Shown piece after piece: positions 50,329 to 59,110 of a DNA stretch of 64,000 nt. The position numbers and the translations under genes are program-made. Source of the DNA: Alteromonas sp. BMJM2 (lineage in GTDB: Bacteria; Pseudomonadota; Gammaproteobacteria; Enterobacterales; Alteromonadaceae); the NCBI RefSeq assembly GCF_027257845.1, contig NZ_JAPVOT010000003.1:1-64000 (forward strand), read 5' to 3'. Under the pieces are notes generated by a model. The model searched no databases, had not been told where the DNA came from, and saw only the letters and a list, made by a program, of their open reading frames with translations. Position 1 is the stretch's first letter; every line of letters starts with the position of its first letter.

Positions 50329-53300
50329 TTAATTGCTCATTCTCTCACGCTTATAAATTATATTATCATTCCCTCGGTACGCACCAAAAGTTAAGGTAGC
50401 CGATGGTGGCTCATTTGCTACACCGTTGCCACTCCAATCCCACAGTAGCCAAGGCTGTGTATCAAAGGTAACAAAGAACTCGCCTTCGCCATTAGGCGAG
50501 GTAAGTCGAATACCTTCGCCAGAAACATAACCACCTTGTGATAATGTACCCGAATTTTCAGTAACTAAATCGCCTGACGCGTCGTTAACTTCGGTATGAT
50601 CATATACTGTGCAGCTATCATTAGCGTTTACACGCCAATCTTGGCCATCAAAGTATTGAGTAGAGAATGGGAGTAATAATGGTTCGTTAGCACTGCCGTA
50701 ATTATTCACCATTGTGGCTCTTCCATAAGCAAAGTCGAGACCCGCATCAATAGTTGCCAAACAGGCTCCTGAGCATGCACTGCCGTTAACCAGGGCATTT
50801 TCTAATTGCCCACGCTCAATATTTAAAACCAGTGCAGCATTAGTATAAGCCCCGTCTAACTGAGCACCGCCAAGGCGTGTAAAAATAATATCACTGTCGG
50901 TAAAGCTCAGTGCTCCAGTAGTACCTGATTGAGGCCAACTTACTGCGTCTACGTTTGCTAAGCGATTAAGTAAAACACCCTCAGACTCAACGACCATCTC
51001 TAAGCCCAACAGCTTATCAAAGCCCCCACGGTAATTATTAGTACGCTGCCCATTATGGTTAAGCGCCGTTAGAGTGTAAGCCACGTTTGAAATGGGTTGT
51101 TCAAAGTACGTAAAGTCTCGCCCCACTTCACAAGCTGCCTCAACATTTCCAGTAAGTGCAAAGTTTGCCGGTGCGAAACGACCCACGTTAGTTATTTGGC
51201 CTTGTACTAGAGTATTGGTTAGGTAAGGTGCCCGAGCGTTGATCGCAATTGTGCCAACTTCATCATAGTTAAGCCCTACAACTACTGTAGACTCATCGTT
51301 AAATACTGCTTGAGCAGTACCTCCTGTACTAGATACTGATAACGCTAAGTTGCCAGTAACGCCAGCTGCGGGCAGAATTGCGGTTGGTACTAAGGATACA
51401 GTGCCAGAAAAATGCTGAGCCGATATATTGTTATCTAGGGCACTAAAATCGTCAGGTATGCCATCTTCATTTGTATCTTCACCCTCCACCCATTGAGTGG
51501 CCCGAAGTTCAAGAAGAAATTCTTCGCCGGTTAATGCGATCAAAGAGTCGTTGGCGGTAAAAGCAAAAGCATTTTCATTAACGCCCGTTCCGGCCTTGTT
51601 TAAAACACGAGTCGCAAAGCCAAATGGCCGTACTGTAAATAAATTTGATGAGCCCGCTACACCTGAGCGCCCAGTTATACTTGCTGACAGGGATACCTCA
51701 CCAGCATCGGGGTATTGCAGGGTGATAATGGCTTGTGAGTCGCTATTAAATAAAAGCGGCACGGCAGTTGGTGAGAGTCCTAGTGTGTAGTCTTTGTTAT
51801 TGTTACTAATGCGCATTTGATTTGAACAATTGCCGCTGCTTGAGCAGTTATAGTTCATATCTACTTGAACTTCTTCACCTCGCAGTAAATCGCTAGCTTC
51901 GCAGGCTTCAACAGCATATGTCTTTTTATTAAACCCAACATCTGATGGCTTACCTGAAATTTGCTCGACGATAATATCGTTATCATCTGTGATATTTTTA
52001 AAGACCAATCCGTCTTCTTCAAAGTTTATCTTACAGCTTCCTAGTGCAACTTCTTGACCACCGATAAAACAGCGTAGTTGTGAAGACGGCGTTTCACCAG
52101 AGGTCGCTAAAACAGGATCGTTACCTTTCAAGCTTTCGATATTAAGACTAGTTTGCCCTGTGAACGTAACGCTATCTGCGGGAGACCACGTATAGTTGTT
52201 ACCCGTCGCTGGCAACAAGCCTACTGTAGAAGGCTGGGAATAAAGAAGATTGCAGTCGAGGTCAGCACAAGCTTTAAGCGTAACACTTTTGGCTGCGCAA
52301 CTGCTTCCCCTGTTATCAGCCATTTCAAAACGGTAGTGGTTGAGCACCTCTATCACTTCTCGCCCGCAAATTCCGGGAATAGACGCAGGAACATTATTCG
52401 CAGTGAGCAGCAGCGTGTCATCAGTAGTAATTCCTGCACCTGCGGTAAATCGGCCAACAAGGTTACCGCTTAGCACATTGGTAAACCTGATTTGTCCTTT
52501 AGCAAGAATTAGCGCATTGGGGTTTGCACCATCAATGACGACATCCCCGTCAACATATATCGCCAAATACGCACCATCTTCTACATTAATTGCAGCAGCG
52601 GCGATAGTGAGCAGCGTAGGGGTAACTCCACCTGAATCGGCGATATAAATTCTCGTCGGTGCAACAACATTATAATTTCCTGGCCCAATTACCACTGCTT
52701 GGCGCTTGAAAAAATAATCGCCGGCTAGCGTAGTGCCTAACTCAGGCCCAGTGTCCTGAATATCGAGGGTTGGAATAGCTCTGGCCTGTGATTCGGTTAA
52801 CGCGTTGGTGTTAGTAGCAAAGCAATTTCGGCCATTGACTCCGCAATCTGGTAAATTATTACCCTGACCTCTCGCATCAGTTCGTAAATCAAATGTGGTT
52901 AGCGCCCCATCGTTTTCATCGATAATTCGAGAACGAGAAGACAGAAAGATATCACTGCCGCCAAAGGTGGCGAATGCACCGGGGAATGCAACATCACAGC
53001 TTGGAAGATTTCCGCTAAACACAAATTCTGAGGTCATCGCTAGGATACTGGCCTCTTCAGGGGAATGATTTCGCTCGTTATCTTCGCTTCTGTCTTCATC
53101 AACCCTGAGACCCAGACGATTTTTGTTTACGGTGCAACTTCTCAACCATCCGCCATCAGCCCCATTTCGACTTATTTTGCTTGCCGCCACTAACGGCGTT
53201 TGCGAATAGTTATTTTTAAAGTCATTTTGGAAGCAGCCATCACTCCAACCAGAAATAAGCGTTTCAGCAAAGTCAGCTTCCCACTCCACTTCTTTGCCAC

Positions 53301-54075
53301 TATCATCAAAAAAGCTGCGTCCAAAACCTTCTGTCGTTGCCAGATAGGCAACGGTTTCATCCCTAGATACAGGCCCGAATTCAGTTTCAGACGCCTCCAG
53401 CGCGATAAAGTAAGCCATATCGAGCAGCGGTACAGCGGGTGTTAAATTACTCCCAACTGCATCATATTTGGCGGCAATGGTTAAATAGGGCAGTAAATAT
53501 TCATTGGGTGGTTTCTTTCCATTAACATCAATTTGGTTATTTACTGTTTGAATAGAGTGAAAAAACACTGGCTGCTCGCCAAAATCAGTATCTAACGGCA
53601 CCTGAGCGTAACGTGACTCATCTGAGCCTGTGAGTCCTCCCACACCATACCAGGGAGAGTTTGGCGCCGCCTGAATGGTGTTGGCTCCAAGCTGCATTTT
53701 ACCAACTTCCACAACATCGCCGTCTGGAAATTCGTGAACGCCATAGGCAATCGCAAGGTAATGCGCCCCCATTGTGACATGCGGCCCGTCTTCTCCAGAT
53801 GGTTCAAGTGGCAAAGCCTCAAACCCAGTTCTAGTGACGTTACGGATTTTAACGATAGCAGGATTACTCCCTTGGCTTGTAGAGAGCATGAATACTGCGG
53901 GCGGCTCGTCGTAAACTTGCGAAAAACTGATCGTTGTCCATTCTGCTTTGTTGTAGGTATTTTGTAATTCAATAAAGCGCCCTTCAATTTGAGGCACGGA
54001 AAGGACGTTACAGCAAAAGAAGACCGTAAGCGCGGCAATGAAGCGCAAAGCCAATTGAAATTTGGAGTACATCAT
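50329..54075 (-). CDS. mshQ: MSHA biogenesis protein MshQ (DUF6701, candidate tip adhesin)
   Basis: A 1248-residue secreted protein. It has a signal peptide (about 1-27, ending CCNVLSVP), an N-terminal beta domain (to about 370), a parallel-beta or polymer-binding-like middle with VVAPTRIYIAD, and a cysteine-containing C-terminal DUF6701 region (about 700-1240). Position at the end of the msh operon and size match MshQ of Vibrio and Shewanella. It is the largest product of the operon and a plausible pilus-associated adhesin, a role inferred from position. It overlaps mshP as ATGA. Confidence 0.88.
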   Translation of the reverse strand: MMYSKFQLALRFIAALTVFFCCNVLSVPQIEGRFIELQNTYNKAEWTTISFSQVYDEPPAVFMLSTSQGSNPAIVKIRNVTRTGFEALPLEPSGEDGPHVTMGAHYLAIAYGVHEFPDGDVVEVGKMQLGANTIQAAPNSPWYGVGGLTGSDESRYAQVPLDTDFGEQPVFFHSIQTVNNQIDVNGKKPPNEYLLPYLTIAAKYDAVGSNLTPAVPLLDMAYFIALEASETEFGPVSRDETVAYLATTEGFGRSFFDDSGKEVEWEADFAETLISGWSDGCFQNDFKNNYSQTPLVAASKISRNGADGGWLRSCTVNKNRLGLRVDEDRSEDNERNHSPEEASILAMTSEFVFSGNLPSCDVAFPGAFATFGGSDIFLSSRSRIIDENDGALTTFDLRTDARGQGNNLPDCGVNGRNCFATNTNALTESQARAIPTLDIQDTGPELGTTLAGDYFFKRQAVVIGPGNYNVVAPTRIYIADSGGVTPTLLTIAAAAINVEDGAYLAIYVDGDVVIDGANPNALILAKGQIRFTNVLSGNLVGRFTAGAGITTDDTLLLTANNVPASIPGICGREVIEVLNHYRFEMADNRGSSCAAKSVTLKACADLDCNLLYSQPSTVGLLPATGNNYTWSPADSVTFTGQTSLNIESLKGNDPVLATSGETPSSQLRCFIGGQEVALGSCKINFEEDGLVFKNITDDNDIIVEQISGKPSDVGFNKKTYAVEACEASDLLRGEEVQVDMNYNCSSSGNCSNQMRISNNNKDYTLGLSPTAVPLLFNSDSQAIITLQYPDAGEVSLSASITGRSGVAGSSNLFTVRPFGFATRVLNKAGTGVNENAFAFTANDSLIALTGEEFLLELRATQWVEGEDTNEDGIPDDFSALDNNISAQHFSGTVSLVPTAILPAAGVTGNLALSVSSTGGTAQAVFNDESTVVVGLNYDEVGTIAINARAPYLTNTLVQGQITNVGRFAPANFALTGNVEAACEVGRDFTYFEQPISNVAYTLTALNHNGQRTNNYRGGFDKLLGLEMVVESEGVLLNRLANVDAVSWPQSGTTGALSFTDSDIIFTRLGGAQLDGAYTNAALVLNIERGQLENALVNGSACSGACLATIDAGLDFAYGRATMVNNYGSANEPLLLPFSTQYFDGQDWRVNANDSCTVYDHTEVNDASGDLVTENSGTLSQGGYVSGEGIRLTSPNGEGEFFVTFDTQPWLLWDWSGNGVANEPPSATLTFGAYRGNDNIIYKRERMSN

Positions 54076-54530
54076 TCTTCCTGCCTTATTTCTACTAACA
54101 GCTCACGGGACGTATTGAGTTGACCACTACTGCAAGCAGCGACGGCGCCAATAGAATAAACTCTAATTGCACCACCACTTACCTCAGGCTCATCCACATT
54201 AATCTCAATATCACAGGAAAGGCTGACCGAACAGTTTTGCATATTCGTGTTACTAAATATCACTGGTGTAGTGACAACACTGCACTGTGGATTGCCGCCG
54301 CTGACAACTCGGAATATAGCCACCTCTAACGCACTTTGCGCCGTCAGATAAGCCCTTGCACCATAGTATTCGATAGACTGCTGACGAACGGTTGACGAGA
54401 TCTGATTTGAAAGGGCAATACCCAATCCTAAGAGCACAATGCTTATGACTAGCGCCACTACAATCGTAGAGCCACGCTGCTTTTTGGGTAATGTTTGACG
54501 CTGCGCCAATACGCTTCGGCTAGGGAACAT
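54072..54530 (-). CDS. mshP: MSHA biogenesis protein MshP
   Basis: A 152-residue PilX-like minor pilus protein. After a short basic leader (KKQRGST) comes a single hydrophobic helix (IVVALVISIVLLGLGIALS, about 23-41), then a small globular part with several cysteines. It lacks the standard GFTL prepilin cleavage site, as is usual for MshP/PilX-type proteins. Its ATG lies within the end of mshO (11-bp overlap) and its stop overlaps mshQ. Confidence 0.88.
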   Translation of the reverse strand: MFPSRSVLAQRQTLPKKQRGSTIVVALVISIVLLGLGIALSNQISSTVRQQSIEYYGARAYLTAQSALEVAIFRVVSGGNPQCSVVTTPVIFSNTNMQNCSVSLSCDIEINVDEPEVSGGAIRVYSIGAVAACSSGQLNTSRELLVEIRQEE

Positions 54531-55257
54531 TGGGAAAGTGAATCTCGTGCAATATTGAAAGGGGCTCGTCGCCGCGTGCCTGAAGGGTTAACTGTAACTC
54601 TATTAAGCCATTTTGCTGTAGTCCTGCCGCACTGATATTCGCGCTCCATTGAGACACATTGGTGGCAATAAGGCCGCTTATCCCGTTTTGCGTTCTTACT
54701 AACGCTTCTCCGACAGTGGTGGTCGCTTTGCACACAGAAACTTGAGCTTCAGGTACAAAAAAGCGCTTACCCGGTGACGTTTGATTTACTGGTGTGTTCA
54801 GGGTTAGATCGTATTGGTTTAAACTTGTAGGGGCATCGGCGGCACTGTTGATAGCATCTATCGTACGGCCATTATCGCTAACACTTTGTGGGTTAGTTGG
54901 ATATACCACCAGCGTATCGTTTACAGCAAGAGCGCTGTTAAACACCACCACGTGCATGGGGTTGTCGAACGCATCATCCACGTAAGTGCCACTTTGCTTT
55001 ATTGGGAAATAGGTTAAGCAGCCAAGAGTTGGGTCGTAGGAAACCGAGTTAGGCACTATATTTCGCAGCTCCTTTTCGAGGCGAAGAATGATAAACCTAG
55101 CCTCAGATACTAATCTTGTGCGCTCGGCACCGGTAACATATATTTGCGCACTTAGTGAAATAACCTGAGCGATAGATACGCTGATCACGCCTAAAATAGT
55201 TATCACTAGGATTAGCTCTATAAGGGTGAAACCTTTTTGAGAAGAAGGCCCGCTCAT
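54520..55257 (-). CDS. mshO: MSHA minor prepilin MshO
   Basis: A 245-residue minor prepilin with leader MSGPSSQKG, cleaved by the prepilin peptidase before FTLIELILVITILG (Glu at +5). The soluble part resembles PulJ/GspJ-like pseudopilins. The start overlaps the mshD stop as TAATG. Confidence 0.9.
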   Translation of the reverse strand: MSGPSSQKGFTLIELILVITILGVISVSIAQVISLSAQIYVTGAERTRLVSEARFIILRLEKELRNIVPNSVSYDPTLGCLTYFPIKQSGTYVDDAFDNPMHVVVFNSALAVNDTLVVYPTNPQSVSDNGRTIDAINSAADAPTSLNQYDLTLNTPVNQTSPGKRFFVPEAQVSVCKATTTVGEALVRTQNGISGLIATNVSQWSANISAAGLQQNGLIELQLTLQARGDEPLSILHEIHFPNVP

Positions 55258-55763
55258 TAATAGCTGCCCCTATATGCACTAAAGCCATAGGTTTGACCAT
55301 CGGGCGCGGTTACCGCAACATCCACGCGCTTAAACGTATCACCGTCATTGGTCGTGCTGTCGCTCAAATCGCTGTCATATTCAACCAATACATTCACACT
55401 GTAACCCGCATAAATGCTCCCAACATCAGCAAGTGCAAACCCGTTGTAATCATCTACATCGTCATAGTCGCTCTCATTGGCTTCTTCAGGGCCTAGAGTA
55501 GTAGAACAGTTTCCCTTTTGGTTACAGGTTTCAAATGGCGGACTTCGGTCACTGTTTTCGTCAAATGAACGACTTAAAATATCATTTAACAGAGATTGAC
55601 CTAGCTTTGCTGCTTTTACCTGCCGCAACGGCTCAGCAGTTTGTGCTGCCTGCGGGGCAATGAGTGAAAGGACAACGGTAAGACTAATTGAAAAAACAAC
55701 AATACCGATGATAAGTTCAAGAAGGGTAAATCCGCGACGTGCCTCAAGAGCGTTAACACGCAT
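55257..55763 (-). CDS. mshD: MSHA minor prepilin MshD
   Basis: A 168-residue minor prepilin with leader MRVNALEARRG before FTLLELIIGIVVF (Glu at +5), similar to PilV/GspI-type subunits. I chose ATG 55763, which overlaps the mshC end by 11 bp and gives a normal prepilin leader. The ORF remains open for 72 more codons inside mshC, which I regard as accidental. Confidence 0.9.
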   Translation of the reverse strand: MRVNALEARRGFTLLELIIGIVVFSISLTVVLSLIAPQAAQTAEPLRQVKAAKLGQSLLNDILSRSFDENSDRSPPFETCNQKGNCSTTLGPEEANESDYDDVDDYNGFALADVGSIYAGYSVNVLVEYDSDLSDSTTNDGDTFKRVDVAVTAPDGQTYGFSAYRGSY

Positions 55764-56211
55764 ATATTGCGCCCTCTTGCTGCAGGCATATCGCCACATT
55801 ATTGACTTGGATTTTGCACGCGCTATTACACGCAATGTTGCGAGGCTTTCCCATACTGTCGAATTGAATTTGCGTAAAAGCCGCGTTATTTTCATCAGCA
55901 GTTTGAAATGAAAAACCTGAAGGCGCACTAACAACTTGATCGCTATCAAATGCCGTAGAAATAGCATTGACACAGTCATGTCCTGCGGGCGGCGCTATAG
56001 CAGATGCGGTAATTTTAACACAGCTAGTGTCGTTAACATTTTGCATGGCTCGCAGCTGAATGTTGCGCACTACTTGCAGAGCTCTATCCCGAAGGGCGGT
56101 AGCCTCTTCGCTGTCACTGCTTAAAAAACGGGGCGCGGCAGTCACTGCCAGCACCCCAATAACCACTATGGTTATGATAAGTTCTACAAGTGTAAAACCT
56201 AGCTTTTTCAC
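55753..56211 (-). CDS. mshC: MSHA minor prepilin MshC
   Basis: A 152-residue prepilin with leader MKKLG before FTLVELIITIVVIG (Glu at +5) and four cysteines in its C-terminal half. It begins with GTG one base after the mshA stop codon. Order after mshA is as in Vibrio MSHA loci. Confidence 0.9.
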   Translation of the reverse strand: MKKLGFTLVELIITIVVIGVLAVTAAPRFLSSDSEEATALRDRALQVVRNIQLRAMQNVNDTSCVKITASAIAPPAGHDCVNAISTAFDSDQVVSAPSGFSFQTADENNAAFTQIQFDSMGKPRNIACNSACKIQVNNVAICLQQEGAIYAC

Positions 56212-56212
56212 A

Positions 56213-56716
56213 TTACTGAACGCACGTGTTAACGGTGATCACTGGGCGTACGCCCGTGCCAGTGGAATCTGAATATACAACCGAACATGCTGATGTTGTA
56301 GCATCGGGAGCCGTAGTACTGTAATCCCCGAAGCCCGTTGAATAAACCAACACGTCAGTGCCAGAAGCTAACGCAACAACACCGAATTCAGCTGCATCAA
56401 AATCTATAAGCGCATTTACATTCGCTGCTATCGCTTGTGGATAACCATTTACAGCAGTAACGTTCACACTGTTACCCACATTTACAGTAGCTGGGGTAGT
56501 TGCTGTGCCTGATACATTTTGTATTAATGCTTTGCCATTAACGACTGAGGCAGCAGTTTCAAGAGAACCTCTTATGCCCTCTAAGGTTGCATCTCTGGCA
56601 TCATCTTGTAGGTTTAAAAACTTTGGCGCCGCGGTAACCGCAAGAATACCAAGTAGTACAATGACTATAATGAGTTCGATTAAGGTAAAACCCTGTTGCT
56701 TTGATACTTTTTGCAT
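56213..56716 (-). CDS. mshA: MSHA major pilin MshA
   Basis: A 167-residue type IVa-like prepilin with leader MQKVSKQQG before FTLIELIIVIVLLG (Glu at +5). The C terminus has two cysteines (TSACSVV and NTCVQ) that can close the D-region disulphide. Position between mshB and mshC marks it as the major pilin. TAGGA lies upstream of its ATG. Confidence 0.9.
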   Translation of the reverse strand: MQKVSKQQGFTLIELIIVIVLLGILAVTAAPKFLNLQDDARDATLEGIRGSLETAASVVNGKALIQNVSGTATTPATVNVGNSVNVTAVNGYPQAIAANVNALIDFDAAEFGVVALASGTDVLVYSTGFGDYSTTAPDATTSACSVVYSDSTGTGVRPVITVNTCVQ

Positions 56717-56738
56717 AATTTAACGTCCTATGCGTTAT

Positions 56739-57320
56739 TTAAAAAACAGTGACCTGACCTGTGGCCGGGTTATAAGTAAATCCATCGTTAGTTGTACCAT
56801 CTGGCACACCGTCAGCAGGCGCAGCGTTATTGGGTAATCCCATAGACTGCACCAAATAATAATTACATATCGTATTTGCACCTGAGCCATTAATACGCAC
56901 TGCATACCTAAAATCTGCAATAACAGCGTCATTGGATGATGTGGTATTGGTAGGTGCAGACTGTAGGATTAAGTCGAACACATTTTTACACTGGTTAACG
57001 TCTACCGACGTTATCAGCGTATTGCCCGCGGCACTGCCCGTTGGGTAACCCACAGTGCCATCCACGCCTACTGGGGTTTGGTCGTAAGTAATTGCCGTAC
57101 CGTTTGCACTGCCGTTATTCCCATTTGGCCTGCCTTCAACTTCCCACTGTGCGCGCACCAAGCCCACTGCCGCAGCAAAACCGCCAGCAACGCCTTCAAC
57201 ACTGGCTTCCCGCGCTTCATCGGTGACATCAATAAATCGAGGTAATGCCGTCGCCGCCAGTAGCCCTAAAATAATGACCACAATGATCAACTCAATAAGT
57301 GTAAAACCTTGTTGTTTCAC
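56739..57320 (-). CDS. mshB: MSHA pilin-like protein MshB
   Basis: A 193-residue prepilin with the short leader MKQQG before FTLIELIIVVIILG (Glu at +5). The N-terminal helix is close to that of MshA, but the C-terminal part is longer and glycine/asparagine-rich. Two cysteines (NQCKN and TICNY) could form a disulphide. GTG start; 22 bp before mshA. Confidence 0.88.
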   Translation of the reverse strand: MKQQGFTLIELIIVVIILGLLAATALPRFIDVTDEAREASVEGVAGGFAAAVGLVRAQWEVEGRPNGNNGSANGTAITYDQTPVGVDGTVGYPTGSAAGNTLITSVDVNQCKNVFDLILQSAPTNTTSSNDAVIADFRYAVRINGSGANTICNYYLVQSMGLPNNAAPADGVPDGTTNDGFTYNPATGQVTVF

Positions 57321-57357
57321 TGCCTCGCCCTCTTTTTTTTGCGGTAACCCGCCAACG

Positions 57358-57846
57358 TTAATATGAATAGTGATTTCTCATTGCGCCATTCTCAGCGCTA
57401 TAGGTAAACCACGGTTGCTCATCGATAAAATACTCACACAGTAAGAAGCTATTTTGCTTACGCGTTTTACTGTGCATCTTACTGCCAACTTCATCCCCGG
57501 CTAGCGAAAGTAAATAATCACAAGGGTTACTGCTGCCTTTCGCTGAACCTACTGGCCAACCCTTTGTATTCATTGCCACACTCGTTCCAGCGCGTTTATT
57601 TTGAGACAGCGTGCCGCTGGGGTCCACCTGGGTTTCATAAATAAAAACGGATGAGTTTTTTGTTCTTATCCACTGCGCTCTAGCTTGCATAACAATGCGC
57701 TGGAAGTTCCCAAGTAGTGCTTCTTTTTTTACCGTTTCAGCTTCTTCTAAAACAGGCATCATGTGTTTGACATAAGCCATTGACATTAGCGCGATTAGAA
57801 CACCAATAGTAATAGCGTTGAGAAGTCCGCCTCGCGCCACTTTCAC
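57358..57846 (-). CDS. mshF: MSHA biogenesis protein MshF
   Basis: A 162-residue pilin-like protein with one N-terminal hydrophobic helix (LLNAITIGVLIALMSMAYV, about 8-26) but no GFTL cleavage motif. It is placed between mshG and mshB as in Vibrio. GTG start. Function is not well known; a minor pilus role is inferred. Confidence 0.82.
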   Translation of the reverse strand: MKVARGGLLNAITIGVLIALMSMAYVKHMMPVLEEAETVKKEALLGNFQRIVMQARAQWIRTKNSSVFIYETQVDPSGTLSQNKRAGTSVAMNTKGWPVGSAKGSSNPCDYLLSLAGDEVGSKMHSKTRKQNSFLLCEYFIDEQPWFTYSAENGAMRNHYSY

Positions 57847-57877
57847 TTAAGATGTAACCACATCAGCGTTAATCAAG

Positions 57878-59110
57878 TTAGCCGCCTTTTACTGCTGACA
57901 TCATGTCCCACATTGGGGTAAAGATGCCTAGTGCTAGCACTAACACCATCACCGCAACGACACCTATAAGTATAGGTTCAATTTTCGCGGTGAGGCTTTT
58001 TAAATCAAAATCTACCTCACGCTCGTAATAGTCTGCGCTTTCATCAAGAAGCGGCTCTAGACGACCGGTTTCCTCACCGACTGCAACCATCTGCAGTACT
58101 AAATTTGAAAACAACTCACTCGATTTAGAAACCCGCAGCAGACTCTCGCCTTTCTCGATGCCCTTTCGCATTTCAATAATACGAGTACGCATATAAGCAT
58201 TATCGACAGCATCGGCGGTTAACGATAAACCGGAGGTTAGTGGTACACCTGCTCGCAGAATCATTGAAAAACTTCTGCTGTACCGTGACAACAATGATCG
58301 CTCAATAATGCCACCAACAATAGGCAACTTTAGTTTAAATTTATCCCATTTCAACCGTCCATTAGTCGAATTAAGGTATTGTTTCACCGCAATTATTCCA
58401 CCGACAAGGGCCACCAGCATCACCCACCAGTAGTTAACAAATAAGTCAGAAGTACCAATTAGTATTCGCGTCATCAACGGCAGCTCAGTATTAAACCTTG
58501 CGAACATTTGGGTAAATACGGGAACCACAAACAGGTTAAGGATAAACATGGCGATTACTAACGCGATAACCACAAAGGTGGGATACCGCAGGGCTGATTT
58601 TATACGCTTGCGTGTTTCCTGCTCTCTTTCAAAGTAAAGGGCCAACTGCAAAAACACATCGTCTAACTTACCGGTGTTCTCCCCTACTACCACAACGGAA
58701 ATAGACAACCTGGAAAAAATGTTTTCATATTTGGACATGGCTGATGACAGGCTTCTTCCTTGTTCAAGCTGTTCCGCAATGTCTTTTAATACTGCTTGAA
58801 AACGCTTGTGCGACGCGTTTTCAGACAACCCTCTTATGGCTCGAATAATAGGGATACCTGCTTTTAACAAAGAGTACATTTGACGAGAGAAAATAATCAT
58901 CTCATCAAGGCCAACCTTTGATTCAAACCACGCACTTACATCAACATTAAGCCCTGAGCTGGATGACTGTTTTTTCGATTCTTGTATCGTTAACGGCACA
59001 ATTTTTTTCGCCAGCAATGCCTGCGCCGCCCCTTGTTGAGAGGCAGCTTCGATAAAACCTTTCAAAGGTTTACCTTGTGCAGATTTACCAGCGTATTCAA
59101 ACTGTGGCAT
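57878..59110 (-). CDS. mshG: MSHA inner-membrane platform protein MshG
   Basis: A 410-residue GspF/PilC-family platform protein with two GspF domains (about 70-195 and 275-395) and three membrane spans (about 170, 222 and 380). Motifs include FSRQMYSLLKAGIPIIRAI and VGENTGKLDDV in the first domain, with MVAVGEETGRLEPLLDE in the second. It couples the MshE motor to pilus assembly. The start overlaps the mshE stop (TAATG). Confidence 0.94.
   Translation of the reverse strand: MPQFEYAGKSAQGKPLKGFIEAASQQGAAQALLAKKIVPLTIQESKKQSSSSGLNVDVSAWFESKVGLDEMIIFSRQMYSLLKAGIPIIRAIRGLSENASHKRFQAVLKDIAEQLEQGRSLSSAMSKYENIFSRLSISVVVVGENTGKLDDVFLQLALYFEREQETRKRIKSALRYPTFVVIALVIAMFILNLFVVPVFTQMFARFNTELPLMTRILIGTSDLFVNYWWVMLVALVGGIIAVKQYLNSTNGRLKWDKFKLKLPIVGGIIERSLLSRYSRSFSMILRAGVPLTSGLSLTADAVDNAYMRTRIIEMRKGIEKGESLLRVSKSSELFSNLVLQMVAVGEETGRLEPLLDESADYYEREVDFDLKSLTAKIEPILIGVVAVMVLVLALGIFTPMWDMMSAVKGG

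Noticed and set aside
55764..55979. Long N-terminal extension of mshD
   Set aside because: The extension lies inside mshC and would bury the prepilin leader; the ATG at 55763 gives a normal leader.
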